64,000 bases of DNA from Pseudomonas maumuensis (GCF_019139675.1 NZ_CP077077.1:434001-498000), one strand, 5' to 3'; counted from the stretch's first letter, positions 9,178 to 19,398 are shown. Notes: generated from the letters alone by a model not told the origin. A program made the numbers and translations.

Positions 9178-9453
9178 TTTTTTGTACGTGATTCGCGTAT
9201 AGTTTGTGGTGAGGTTTGTGCTACGTCAATAGGGCAGACGTCATCAGCCTAAACGTGGATCGAGGGAGTGCTGGCGGGGGAGAGTTGCCGGATATGTCAT
9301 TGGGAGGATGCTAGGTTTTTGTTTGTCAGACCATTTCCTACAGACGTGAAATTTAACGAGACCTATCCTGCAGGCTCTGTCGCTCCGGTCTGGCTGTGCG
9401 GGTAAACCTTCGCGGTTAACTTCAGCCCGTCACTGCAAATTCGGTGATCGGGC
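9178..9453. other. Intergenic stretch upstream of the structured leader
   Basis: Between the toxin gene start and the leader at 9454 I find no coding frame with a plausible start or protein. Only the toxin operator near 9185 and the presumed promoter of the plus-strand small gene should lie here. I could not identify a convincing -35/-10 pair for the latter. Confidence 0.5.
9185..9199. promoter_or_regulatory. Candidate promoter/operator of the toxin-antitoxin pair
   Basis: TACG (9185-9188) and CGTA (9196-9199) form an inverted pair with a 7-base spacer, directly upstream of the toxin ATG. The right arm overlaps TATACG on the minus strand (9201-9196), a possible -10 element. An operator over the -10 would fit autoregulation by an Xre-type antitoxin. 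The arms are short, so this is tentative. Confidence 0.3.
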
Positions 9454-9620
9454 GTGAGAACCCGGCGATCAAACTGGAGGCATGCTGTCATGGCAGCTGT
9501 GCGCGGGCAGGTTCTGCCTGGCCGGAATGTAGCCTCCAACTTCGCCGGTTCTCACCTCGCGCATGGCTGCCACCCATTCCCGTGAGAAGGTTGCGTGGTG
9601 GCTTCCTTGAGCCGGCAATG
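9454..9620 (+). ncRNA. Structured 5' leader of the DUF3077-like gene
   Basis: A 28-base arm (9454-9481, beginning GTGAGAACCCGGCGA and ending GGAGGC) pairs with 9532-9555 (GCCTCC ... TCGCCGGTTCTCAC) with only small internal loops, enclosing about 50 bases that can form further short hairpins such as GGCAG-GTT-CTGCC. A second inverted pair, GCCACC (near 9570) and GGTGGC (9597-9602), lies between this hairpin and the gene. The nearby TGATC/GATCA pair (9445-9471) could compete with the long stem. The position just 5' of a small gene suggests a cis-acting RNA element. No known riboswitch class is recognised. Confidence 0.55.
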
Positions 9621-9632
9621 GAGGCAATACCC

Positions 9633-9923
9633 ATGAAAAAGATCGTCCCCGACCCATCCCTCGCCCTGAACCCAACCACCGAGCAGTCCTTCTGTTCCTG
9701 CCAATCCAGCCATCCCCCGATCTTCACCGTGCGTCCCGGCGTCGATGCCGCCGACGCCCTGGTTCACGCCAGCATGCTGGCCCGGGCCATCCAGGAAATC
9801 GCCGACGACTATGCCCTGCACCATGCCCCCGAGGCGGGGCGGGCGATGATCTGGTCGATCCTGCATTCGGCGGAAACGGTACGGGCACTGCTGGAGGGGC
9901 TGCTCGACGCAATGGAGGCCTGA
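9633..9923 (+). CDS. Small DUF3077-like protein
   Basis: From the ATG at 9633 (GGAG 11 bases upstream, in GGAGGCAATACCC) this encodes 96 residues, MKKIVPDPSLALNPTTEQ... The opening M-K-K-I-V-P-D-P and the helical body with VDAADALVHASMLARAIQEIADDYALHH match the small, multi-copy DUF3077/DUF6124-like proteins of Pseudomonas, whose function is unknown. The frame remains open upstream to 9444, but those codons are the structured leader and do not look like protein. No signal peptide or membrane segment. Confidence 0.65.
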   Translation: MKKIVPDPSLALNPTTEQSFCSCQSSHPPIFTVRPGVDAADALVHASMLARAIQEIADDYALHHAPEAGRAMIWSILHSAETVRALLEGLLDAMEA

Positions 9924-9928
9924 GGGTC

Positions 9929-10390
9929 TCAGCCTGGCTGCCCGCGGTCCACCTTGCTGCTGAGGATGATCGACGTGGTGGTCTTCTCCACCCCGTCGAG
10001 GCTGCCGATCAGGTCGAGCAACTGGTCCAGCTGCTCCGGTGAGTCGCTGAGCAGCCAGGCCACATAGTCGAATTCGCCACTGACCGCGCACAACTGCTGG
10101 ACCTGCCCCATGGCGCTCAGGTGGCGCACGATGTCCTTGCCCGAGCGCGGCTGCGCCTTGATCCCCACGTACGCCTGCAGGCCGCCGCCGATCAGGCGTT
10201 GCCCCAGGCGGACGCCGTAGCCGGTGATCACCTTGTTGCGCTCCAGGCGTTCGAGGCGCGAGTTCACCGTGGTACGGGCGATCCCCAGTTGGCGGGCGAG
10301 CGTGGCGACGCTTTCGCGGGCGTTGATCTGCAACAGGGAGATCAATTGGCGATCGATGGCGTCGAGGGTGATGGAGGAGGTGGCCGGCAT
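9929..10390 (-). CDS. Lrp/AsnC family transcriptional regulator
   Basis: With the ATG at 10390 the protein is 153 residues. The N-terminus holds a winged HTH (about 8-60: LDAIDRQLISLLQINARESV then ATLARQLGIARTTVNSRLERL), followed by the RAM/AsnC ligand domain with GLQAYVGIKAQPRSG and the SGEFDYVAWL motif. A start 12 codons upstream is possible but adds no family homology; AAGAGA precedes the chosen ATG. It ends convergently with the DUF3077-like gene, 5 bases apart. The ligand and target are unknown; amino acid catabolism genes nearby (davBA) are candidates but lie beyond the toxin-antitoxin pair. Confidence 0.9.
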   Translation of the reverse strand: MPATSSITLDAIDRQLISLLQINARESVATLARQLGIARTTVNSRLERLERNKVITGYGVRLGQRLIGGGLQAYVGIKAQPRSGKDIVRHLSAMGQVQQLCAVSGEFDYVAWLLSDSPEQLDQLLDLIGSLDGVEKTTTSIILSSKVDRGQPG

Positions 10391-10598
10391 GGTAGGTCTC
10401 TTTTGTCGAGCTGCTAGCCTATGCAAGCGCGACCGATTCGCGCAAGGCGAGCAGGACTGTCATGCCGTCAATGTGTGGAAGGGCCGCTGAAGGAAGTAAC
10501 ACTGAGTTTCACGAAGTGGACTGGCGGCGACCTGTTACAGATTACCTAATCAATCGGGCTACGCTGCCGCGCAGGCAGTTAGAGTTGAAGCAGAGCTA

Positions 10599-10645
10599 TT
10601 GCAGGAACGGCCTTGCCCCACGATGGGCCGCAAAGCGACCCTCAA
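10599..10645. repeat. Degenerate REP-like element
   Basis: GGAACGGCCTTGCCCCACGA followed by TGGGCCGCAAAGCG has the layout of Pseudomonas REP palindromes (compare 50987-51027, which ends GATGGGCCGCAAAGCGGCCC). The palindrome core is imperfect here, suggesting decay. It lies in the 274-base gap between the Lrp-like gene and the small lipoprotein gene, which otherwise shows nothing I can name. Confidence 0.45.
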
Positions 10646-10664
10646 TCGTGGTGTTTCGCCGTTA

Positions 10665-11039
10665 TCAACGTGCGGCGCTCGTCTGTGCAGTGGTGGCGCA
10701 GGGGGACTTCAGGCCAGCGGTCATGCTCTCGACGTTGTCGAGCATCTCGTTGCCCTTGTTGACCTTCTGCGCGTTTTCCGCCAGCTGCATGCGCTGGTCG
10801 TAAGTAGCAGAGGTGCCATTCATGCTGTTCTTGGTTTCCAGTACGGAGTTGGCGATGCTGAGCAGGCTACGCCCGGTCGAGATCAGGTTGTCGGTTGCAC
10901 TGGGTGTGCAGGGGGCGTTGCCGCCGGCCATCTGACTGGGCTGCTGGCCCTGGTTGTAGGTGCCCGGTGCCACGCAGCCGACGAGCGTGGCCAGCATCGG
11001 TACGACGAGCAGGGCCCCAAGCGTTCCTTGGATGTTCAT
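10665..11039 (-). CDS. Small putative lipoprotein
   Basis: 124 residues with a lipoprotein signal: MNIQGTLGALLVVPMLATLV then the lipobox LVGC (C22). The mature part is polar and helical (SLLSIANSVLETKNSMNGTS...DQRMQLAENAQKVNKGNEML). Two further cysteines (CTPSATDN and KSPCATT) could form a disulfide in the periplasm. GAGGGA precedes the ATG. No function is recognised; the +2 residue is Val, so outer-membrane sorting is expected. Confidence 0.8.
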   Translation of the reverse strand: MNIQGTLGALLVVPMLATLVGCVAPGTYNQGQQPSQMAGGNAPCTPSATDNLISTGRSLLSIANSVLETKNSMNGTSATYDQRMQLAENAQKVNKGNEMLDNVESMTAGLKSPCATTAQTSAAR

Positions 11040-11219
11040 GTGACGTTCCCTCGATCACTGGGCTCCGACCCGGTGCCGAAGCGATGGAGGGATTCTAGAA
11101 ACGCGGCCGTGATGGCGAAATAGAACGGGTGTGCTAAAGGCACTTTGCCGCTGTAGGGGGTGCAGGGGAAGTCAAGGATGTGACCCCTGAACAGCGGGCA
11201 AGTTGCTGGGATTGGGGCA

Positions 11220-11246
11220 CAAAAAAACCGCACATCGGCGCGGCTT
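11220..11246 (-). terminator. Rho-independent terminator downstream of tRNA-Ile2
   Basis: On the minus strand, the end of the tRNA is followed by a GCCGC...GTGCGGT hairpin and a run of seven T residues (plus-strand A run at 11221-11227). It would terminate the tRNA transcript, including any read-through from the GGDEF-EAL gene. Confidence 0.8.
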
Positions 11247-11255
11247 CTTTATGTT

Positions 11256-11332
11256 TGGTGGGCCCACACGGACTCGAACCGTGGACCAAAGGATTATGAG
11301 TCCTCTGCTCTAACCAACTGAGCTATAGGCCC
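11256..11332 (-). tRNA. tRNA-Ile2 (anticodon CAT, lysidine type)
   Basis: A 77-base cloverleaf with encoded CCA: acceptor GGGCCTA/TGGGCCC, D arm AGCTCAGTTGGTTAGAGC, anticodon stem AGGA-CTCATAA-TCCT with anticodon CAT, and T arm GGTTCGAGTCC. CAT could be Met or the minor Ile tRNA modified to lysidine. The C4-G69 and C5-G68 pairs in the acceptor are TilS recognition features of tRNA-Ile2 and differ from elongator tRNA-Met, so Ile2 is preferred. The 5' end lies 17 bases after the stop of the GGDEF-EAL gene. Confidence 0.85.
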
Positions 11333-11348
11333 TCAGCAGGAGCGCTGG

Positions 11349-11378
11349 ATTATAACGAGGGTTTCGATAGCGTGCCAT
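11349..11378 (-). promoter_or_regulatory. Candidate promoter of tRNA-Ile2 inside the preceding gene
   Basis: A perfect TATAAT (11354-11349 on the minus strand) overlaps the TAA stop codon of the GGDEF-EAL gene, and ATGGCA (11378-11373) lies 18 bases upstream as a 4/6 match -35. Transcription would begin around 11342, leaving a short leader of about 10 bases before the mature tRNA 5' end. Confidence 0.55.
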
Positions 11379-14300
11379 CCGAAAGATCCGTTTGTGCTAT
11401 GCGAAGAAAGGTCGCCGCGAATTCCTCCGGTGGCAGGGGCAGGCTGACGATGTAGCCCTGGATCTGCTCGCAGCCTTCGGCGGCGAGGAAGCGCTGCTGC
11501 GCTTGGTTTTCCACGCCTTCGGCAATGATCGTCAGTTGCATGCTACGGCCCAGGGCGATGATGGCGCGGGCGATGGCGGCGTCGTGAGGATCGTCGGGCA
11601 GGCCGCGGATGAACGACTGGTCGATCTTCAGAATATCCAGCGGCAGGCGCTTGAGGTAGCTGAGCGAGGAGTAGCCGGTGCCGAAGTCGTCGATGGCCAG
11701 TTGTACGCCAAGTTGCTTGAGTTGGTGCAGCACGCTCAGCGCCTCTTCGGCCTGGCTCATGATGAAGTTTTCGGTGATCTCCAGCTGTAGGTCACCCGCC
11801 TTGAGCTGGTAGTTACGCAGCAGTTGCTCGATGCGCCGGGCCAGGTTGGGTTGACGCAGTTGGGCGCCGGCAAGGTTGATCGAGAGCGGGCCGAAGGCGT
11901 GGTAGGTCTTCTTCCAACTGTGCATCTGCCGGCAGGCCTGCTCCAGTACCCAGTCGCCCAGTTGGAGAATGCTGCCGTTCTCCTCGGCCAGGTGGATGAA
12001 CTGCTCGGGCGGTACGTCGCCGAACGTCGGGTGACTCCAGCGTATGAGCGCCTCGGCGCCCACCAGGCTCTGGGTTTTGAGGCTGAACTTGGGCTGGTAG
12101 CACAGGCTCAGCTCATTGCGTTCGATTGCGCGGCGCAATTCGTGTTCCAGAGCGATGCGCTCGCTGGCCTGGGTGGTCAGTTCGCGGGTGTAGGCTTCGA
12201 CCCGGTTGCGGCCCTTGGCCTTGGAGCGGTACATGGCGGCGTCGGCGTTGCGGATCAGGTTGGCGACATCGGTGCCATCCTGGGGATACAGGCTGATGCC
12301 AATGCTGGCGCTGGTGAAGAACTCGTGTTCACCGGCCTGGAACGGTGCGTGGAAGCCGGCCAGCAACTTGTTGGCAATGGCGCTGGCATCGCTGGGCTTG
12401 TGCAGGCCGGGCAGAAGAATGATGAACTCGTCGCCACCCAGGCGGGCCACGGTGTCGACATCGCGCACCTGTTCCTTGAGGCGTTGGGCGATACCCTTGA
12501 GTAGCAGGTCACCCACCGGGTGGCCGAGGCTGTCGTTGATGTGTTTGAAACGGTCGAGGTCGAGGAACAGCACCGCGCCCTGTCGGTTGGAGACCTGGGC
12601 GCAGTTGAGGGCAGCCTGCAGCCGGCTTTCGAACAGGGTGCGATTGGGCAGACCGGTCAGCGGGTCGTGATGGGCCTGGTAGTCGAGCTTGGCCTGGGCG
12701 TGCTTGAGGCTGGAGATGTCGGCGAACACGGCGACGAAATGGGTGATCTCGCGCTCGTGGTTGCGCACGGCGCTGATGGTCAGCCAGCCGGGGTACAGCT
12801 CGCCGTTCTTGCGTTTGTTGTAGATCTCGCCCTGCCAGTGGCCTTCCGCGGTCAGTTGGTGCCACATGGCGGCGTAGAAGGCGCTGTCATGCTGGCCGGA
12901 GGCGAGCAGGCGCGGAGTTTGGCCGAGGGCTTCGATCTCGCTGTAGCCGGTGATCTCACTGAAGGCACGGTTGACCGCGCTGATGCGTTGGTCCGTGTCG
13001 GTGATCAGTACCCCTTCGGCGGTGTTCTCGAACACCGTGGCGGCCAGTTGCAGTTTCTCCTGCATCAGGTGGCGTTCGGTGATGTCGCGAGCGATGGTCA
13101 GCATGCAGTCGACGCCGCCGATCGGCAGGGGCCGGGCAGACAGTTCACAAAGGCGGATCTGCCCATCGCTGCGGCGGATATGGCAGCTGAAATCGCGCAC
13201 GAAACCGTCACGCTGCAGTTGCTCGACCAGGCGTTGGCGCTCGTTGAGGTCGACCCAGATACCCAGGTCCAGCGAGGTCTGATCGACCGTGGGGCTGATG
13301 TCGTAGCCGGTGAGTCGGCAGAAACCTTCGTTGACTTCCAGCAGCAGGCCGTCGCTCTGGCGCGACAGCAGCAGGCCATCGGGTGAGGCGTGGAAGGCCT
13401 TGGCGAACTTCTCTTCGGAGGTCTGCAATTGCTGCTGGGTTTCCTTGAGCTGGCTGATATCGCGGATCGCCACCACCAGCGCAGGCATGCTGTCGAGGTC
13501 GAAGGTCTCGGCTGAGGTCAGCCCGGTGAACAGTTCGCCATTGCTGCGGCGGAAGGTCATTTCCAGGTTGCGGATACCGCCGCGGTGCAGGCGCTCGAGC
13601 AGTGCGGGGCCGGTGCCGGCCACGCCCCACAGGCCAAGCTCGGTGGCGGTGCGCCCGATCACCTGCGCAGGGCTCAGGCCGATCAGTTCCTCGAACGCTT
13701 CGTTGACCTCCAGCAGGCAACCGTCGCTATGCCGGGCGATGACCAGAATATCCGGGCACTGCTGGAACACCGAGGCGAACTTCTGTTCCGACAGGCGCAA
13801 GGCGTCCTCGGTATGCTTGGTCTCGCTGATGTCGATCATCAGCCCGCGCATCAATGGCTTGTGGCCGTGCTCGATCATGCTGACGATGTTGCGCACCCAC
13901 AAGGTATGGCCGTCGGCGCGGATCACCCGGTAATCCAGGCTGTGGTCGCGCCCGGCGGCGGTTTCGCTGTCGCAGTAGGCCTGGGCCCACAGGGCGTCTT
14001 CCGGGTGCAGGATGCTGCGCCAGAAGCCTGGCTTGAGCCATTCACCCGTCGGGTAGCCGAGCAGGTCTTCGGCGTGGGGCGAGACATAGCTGTAGCTGAA
14101 GTCATTGGCATCGGCCTCCCAGGCTACCGCCGACAGGCTTTCCACCAGGCCTCGGTAGTGGTACTCGCTGCTGCGCAGTTCCTGTTCCAGGGCGATGCGC
14201 CGGGAAATCTCCGAACTCAACCGGCGGTTGATGCGGATCACCACAGCCAGGATGGCCATCAGCACCAGCACCGCCGGCAGGCCGTAGAGCAGCACGTCGT

Positions 14301-15093
14301 GCCAGAAAGTCCGTTGATCGACGACGTTACCCACCCAGCGCTGCTGAATATGGCTGACTTCACTGCTGCTCATGTCAGCCATGACCTTGTCGAGGATGCC
14401 GACGAGCATCTTCTGTTGCCGAGGCACGGCCATGGCCAGCTGGTAGCGGTATGGCGTTTCACCGCTGACATACAGGCCATCGAGCTTGAGCTGGCGCAGG
14501 CTCCAGATGCTGGAGGCGAGGTCGCCGACCACGGCGTCCACCTCGTCGGTGGCCAGCGCCTGTAAAGCGGAGCTGACATTGGGCATGGCCACCAGGTTGA
14601 GGTCCGGGTGGTGGGTGCGCAGCAGCTCGTGGGGGGCGTAGTTCTCCACCACGGCGATCTTCAAGCCGTAGAGGTCCTTGAGGTTGCGCGGTTGCGCGCC
14701 GCCTGAGTGGGCGAGGATGACGATCGGGAAGTCCAGGTAAGGGCGGGTGAAGGCCAGGTAGCCCTGCCGCTCCGGGGTGGACATGATGCCGGGCAGCAGA
14801 TCGAGCCGGTTGCTGCGTGCCTGCGCGAGGACTTCGGTCCAGCTGCTGGGCTCGATCGGTTTGAGGGTGATCCCCAGGCGTTCCTGGATCAAGGCGATGT
14901 AATCGGCGGCCAATCCCTGGTAGCGACCTTCCTGGTCGCGGAATTCGAATGGCGGCCATGAAGCATCGACGCCCAGACGCAGCTGCGGGTGGGCGCTGAG
15001 CCAGGCTTTTTCCTCGTCGGTCAGGGTCAGGGCGCCGGCCGTTGTGTTCCAGGCGAGCAGGATCAGCAACAGGAGGGCCGGCATCAGGGGCAT
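11350..15093 (-). CDS. Receptor-type diguanylate cyclase/phosphodiesterase (SBP-PAS-GGDEF-EAL)
   Basis: From ATG 15093 (MPLMPALLLLILLAWN) the protein is 1247 residues. Order: signal segment 1-20; periplasmic SBP_bac_3-type ligand domain about 38-258 (LRLGVDASWPPFEF); membrane helix 268-288; four PAS domains about 311-426, 436-551, 559-673 and 681-796; GGDEF domain 808-966; EAL domain about 985-1235. GGDEF is intact at 886-890 with an RxxD I-site (R877, D880) five residues before it, and the EAL signature GAEALIRW keeps E1014. Both making and breaking c-di-GMP are therefore possible, with product inhibition. An upstream ATG (15165) is open but precedes the signal peptide by 24 poor codons. The ligand is probably a small amine or amino acid; this is inference from the domain. 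Confidence 0.9.
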   Translation of the reverse strand: MPLMPALLLLILLAWNTTAGALTLTDEEKAWLSAHPQLRLGVDASWPPFEFRDQEGRYQGLAADYIALIQERLGITLKPIEPSSWTEVLAQARSNRLDLLPGIMSTPERQGYLAFTRPYLDFPIVILAHSGGAQPRNLKDLYGLKIAVVENYAPHELLRTHHPDLNLVAMPNVSSALQALATDEVDAVVGDLASSIWSLRQLKLDGLYVSGETPYRYQLAMAVPRQQKMLVGILDKVMADMSSSEVSHIQQRWVGNVVDQRTFWHDVLLYGLPAVLVLMAILAVVIRINRRLSSEISRRIALEQELRSSEYHYRGLVESLSAVAWEADANDFSYSYVSPHAEDLLGYPTGEWLKPGFWRSILHPEDALWAQAYCDSETAAGRDHSLDYRVIRADGHTLWVRNIVSMIEHGHKPLMRGLMIDISETKHTEDALRLSEQKFASVFQQCPDILVIARHSDGCLLEVNEAFEELIGLSPAQVIGRTATELGLWGVAGTGPALLERLHRGGIRNLEMTFRRSNGELFTGLTSAETFDLDSMPALVVAIRDISQLKETQQQLQTSEEKFAKAFHASPDGLLLSRQSDGLLLEVNEGFCRLTGYDISPTVDQTSLDLGIWVDLNERQRLVEQLQRDGFVRDFSCHIRRSDGQIRLCELSARPLPIGGVDCMLTIARDITERHLMQEKLQLAATVFENTAEGVLITDTDQRISAVNRAFSEITGYSEIEALGQTPRLLASGQHDSAFYAAMWHQLTAEGHWQGEIYNKRKNGELYPGWLTISAVRNHEREITHFVAVFADISSLKHAQAKLDYQAHHDPLTGLPNRTLFESRLQAALNCAQVSNRQGAVLFLDLDRFKHINDSLGHPVGDLLLKGIAQRLKEQVRDVDTVARLGGDEFIILLPGLHKPSDASAIANKLLAGFHAPFQAGEHEFFTSASIGISLYPQDGTDVANLIRNADAAMYRSKAKGRNRVEAYTRELTTQASERIALEHELRRAIERNELSLCYQPKFSLKTQSLVGAEALIRWSHPTFGDVPPEQFIHLAEENGSILQLGDWVLEQACRQMHSWKKTYHAFGPLSINLAGAQLRQPNLARRIEQLLRNYQLKAGDLQLEITENFIMSQAEEALSVLHQLKQLGVQLAIDDFGTGYSSLSYLKRLPLDILKIDQSFIRGLPDDPHDAAIARAIIALGRSMQLTIIAEGVENQAQQRFLAAEGCEQIQGYIVSLPLPPEEFAATFLRIAQTDLSDGTLSKPSL

Positions 15094-15182
15094 AGCGGCC
15101 TCTCGATCAGGGGGTCTGATTCGAGTGTAGACGGGCATCCCGCCCGCTGGGTAGACAGTGGCCACGACCTTCTGTCACATAA

Positions 15183-15210
15183 GAAAAACCCCGGCCTGGG
15201 CCGGGGTTCG
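15183..15210 (-). terminator. Terminator of the rpsU-dnaG-rpoD operon
   Basis: CCCCGGCC (15206-15199 on the minus strand) pairs with GGCCGGGG, loop CA-like, followed by TTTTT. It begins 7 bases after the rpoD stop. The strong 8-base-pair GC stem with T run is a classical intrinsic terminator. Confidence 0.9.
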
Positions 15211-15213
15211 TCT

Positions 15214-17064
<1,851 letters not shown>

Positions 17065-17131
17065 AACACCCTATCCACTGAAGGTCTTGGCGGGCAAAAA
17101 ACAAGCCGAGGATTATACCCGAGCATGGACC

Positions 17132-19120
17132 TCACGCGCCAGATGAGGTCGGGGTTTGTGCGGGAACATTCCGGCTTAACAGGGCGAGCAGCTGAGATTT
17201 TTCCTCTGCGCTCAACTCGCTTAGACGCGCTTTCCTGAGCAGATGTTCCAGGCTGCGCTCGCGCTGGCGAGCGGACAAGCTAGTTATAGTGTCGAAAAAC
17301 TGTTGTTCAAGGTTGTCGGCATCGATCAACCATTCCTTTTCCGCCAGGGCGCGCAGCAGGCGACCCTGTTCGGTCCCGTGCCAGCGTGCGATCAGCTGCA
17401 TTGAGCTTAGCTTAGGATTCTTCTGCGCGGCCTCGATCAGGGCCACCAGCAGCTGGCTGTACAGTTGCTCTTCGTCGGCGAAGTAGCTGGCGTCCTCGAC
17501 CTTGCCGGCCAGCAGCGGGTGATGCAGCAAGGTGCGCAGAGCCGATAGCGTCGGTGGTTCCACTGGCGCGGGTACCCGGGGTGGCGCTTCGCCGCGCTGG
17601 CCATCGCGCTGCCACGGCTTGCCACCTTTCTTGTCCCAGGGTTTGCCGTCCCACTGCTTCTTGCCGCCACCTTTGCTCGGCGTCCAGGGACGTTGCTCCT
17701 GTTGTGGCGCGGCATAGTCGGGCTGGTAGTGCATATCGCCATGGTCAGGCACGTAGCTTGCCATGGCGTCGTAGTCGTAGCTTGGGTCGTAATCCGGCGC
17801 GCTGGGTGCTGGCGCGCTCTGGGCCAGTTGCTCCATTTGCTGCGGGTCGAGCCCGGTGATGTCTTTCAGGCGGTTGCGCATCAGTTGGCGCAGGTTGGCC
17901 CCCGGGACCTTTTCGATCAGCGGTGCGGCCAGCGTCACCATGTGCGCCTTGCCTTCCAGCGAGCGTGGGTCGGCCTCGTTGCTCAACTGCTCGAAGAAAT
18001 AGTCGGCCAGTGGCTGGGCGTGCTGGTTGATACGGGCCTGGAAGGCGTCGGTACCTTCGGCACGCACCAGGCTGTCCGGGTCTTCGCCTTCGGGTAGGAA
18101 CAGGAAGCGTGCGCGGCGACCGTCCTGCAGGCTCGACAGGGTCGCCTCCAGGGCGCGCCAGGCGGCCTTGCGGCCGGCCTGGTCGCCGTCGAAGCAGAAC
18201 AGCACACTGGGAACCACGCGGAACAGGCGCTTGAGGTGGTCCTCGCTGGTGGACGTGCCGAGGGTGGCCACCGCATTGCGCAAGCCCTGCTGGGCGAGGG
18301 CGATCACGTCCATGTAGCCCTCGACCACGATGATCTCGTCGAGGTTGCGGTTGTGTTTGCGCGCCTCGTACAGGCCGTACAGCTCCTGGCCCTTGTGGAA
18401 TACCGGGGTTTCCGGGGAGTTCAGGTACTTGGGCTTGTCGTCGCCCAGTACCCGGCCGCCGAAAGCGATGACCCGGCCGCGGCTGTCGCGGATCGGGAAC
18501 ATCACCCGGTCGCGGAAGCGGTCATAGCGCTTGCCGCTTTCGGCGTTTTCGATCAGCAGGCCGGCGTCGATCATCACTTTCTGTTGCAGCGCGTCGGCAC
18601 CCAGATGCTTGAGCAGGTTGTCCCAGCCCGGAGGCGCGAAGCCCAGGCCAAAGTCGCGGGCGATCTCGCCGGACAGGCCGCGCCCCTTGAGGTACTCCAC
18701 CGCCGCCTTGCGGGTGGTGTGGCTGCGCAGGGCTTGGCGATAGAACTCGCTGGCCGCCTCGAGCAAGGGGTACAGCGGCGAGTCGGTCGGCTGGCGTGGC
18801 TTCTGCCCGCGGCGGCCTTCCTCGCGGGGGACTTCCATGCCGGCCGCGCGGGCCAGTTCCTCGACTGCCTGGGGGAAGTCCAGGTTGTCGTGGTCCATGA
18901 CAAAGCCGAGGGCGTTACCCCCAGCGCCGCAACCGAAGCAGTAGTAGAACTGCTTGTCGGGGCTGACGGTGAAGGAGGGGCTCTTTTCCTTGTGGAACGG
19001 GCAGCAGGCGGAAAGATTCTTGCCGGTCTTTTTCAGCTGGATGCGCGAACTCACCACATCGACGATGTCGGTGCGGTTGAGAAGGTCATCGATAAAACTC
19101 TGGGGAATCAGCCCGGCCAT
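17132..19120 (-). CDS. dnaG: DnaG, DNA primase
   Basis: Start at ATG 19120 (MAGLIPQSFIDDLLNRTDIV), 662 residues; an ATG seven codons upstream is less likely. The CHC2 zinc finger is at C40, H43, C61 and C64. The TOPRIM domain follows, with the EGYMD segment (VVEGYMDVIALAQQG) and CFDGDQAG acidic motif. A Pro/Gly/Lys-rich linker (PWTPSKGGGKKQWDGKPWDK region) separates it from the C-terminal DnaB-binding helicase-interaction domain. It synthesises RNA primers at the replication fork. Middle gene of the rpsU-dnaG-rpoD operon. Confidence 0.98.
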   Translation of the reverse strand: MAGLIPQSFIDDLLNRTDIVDVVSSRIQLKKTGKNLSACCPFHKEKSPSFTVSPDKQFYYCFGCGAGGNALGFVMDHDNLDFPQAVEELARAAGMEVPREEGRRGQKPRQPTDSPLYPLLEAASEFYRQALRSHTTRKAAVEYLKGRGLSGEIARDFGLGFAPPGWDNLLKHLGADALQQKVMIDAGLLIENAESGKRYDRFRDRVMFPIRDSRGRVIAFGGRVLGDDKPKYLNSPETPVFHKGQELYGLYEARKHNRNLDEIIVVEGYMDVIALAQQGLRNAVATLGTSTSEDHLKRLFRVVPSVLFCFDGDQAGRKAAWRALEATLSSLQDGRRARFLFLPEGEDPDSLVRAEGTDAFQARINQHAQPLADYFFEQLSNEADPRSLEGKAHMVTLAAPLIEKVPGANLRQLMRNRLKDITGLDPQQMEQLAQSAPAPSAPDYDPSYDYDAMASYVPDHGDMHYQPDYAAPQQEQRPWTPSKGGGKKQWDGKPWDKKGGKPWQRDGQRGEAPPRVPAPVEPPTLSALRTLLHHPLLAGKVEDASYFADEEQLYSQLLVALIEAAQKNPKLSSMQLIARWHGTEQGRLLRALAEKEWLIDADNLEQQFFDTITSLSARQRERSLEHLLRKARLSELSAEEKSQLLALLSRNVPAQTPTSSGA

Positions 19121-19348
19121 GGCAGCCTCGTCATCTGGCAACTGGCAAGTCTAAACGCTTGTGCGCGGGTTTGGCGTGGGGTGTCGCAGGAAGAGGTGTG
19201 TGCTCGTCGGTAGCCGGTGAGGGCTCGTCAGAAAAGACGTGCACGCCTGGCCAAAGACCAGTTCTGACGCGTTGAGGCAGGTTGCCCATGGCTTTTGCCG
19301 GGGCGCCCCAGGCGCATGGCCAAGGGTTTCAAGCAACCGCTACCATAA

Positions 19349-19367
19349 GCCCGGCACGAGGCCGGGC
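19349..19367 (-). terminator. Hairpin between rpsU and dnaG
   Basis: GCCCGGC-CTCGT-GCCGGGC on the minus strand lies 32 bases after the rpsU stop, followed by TTATGG rather than a full T run. A partial terminator between rpsU and dnaG is known for this operon in enteric bacteria and reduces dnaG expression; this stem may serve that role, although it lacks a strong U tract. The remaining roughly 230 bases up to dnaG carry no other feature I can support. Confidence 0.55.
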
Positions 19368-19398
19368 ATGGCAGAAGCTTTGCGTAGAACGGCTGTAC

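Noticed and set aside
11256..11332. Reading the CAT tRNA as elongator or initiator Met
   Set aside because: The acceptor has C4-G69 and C5-G68, and a normal G1-C72 pair excludes the initiator; Ile2 fits better.
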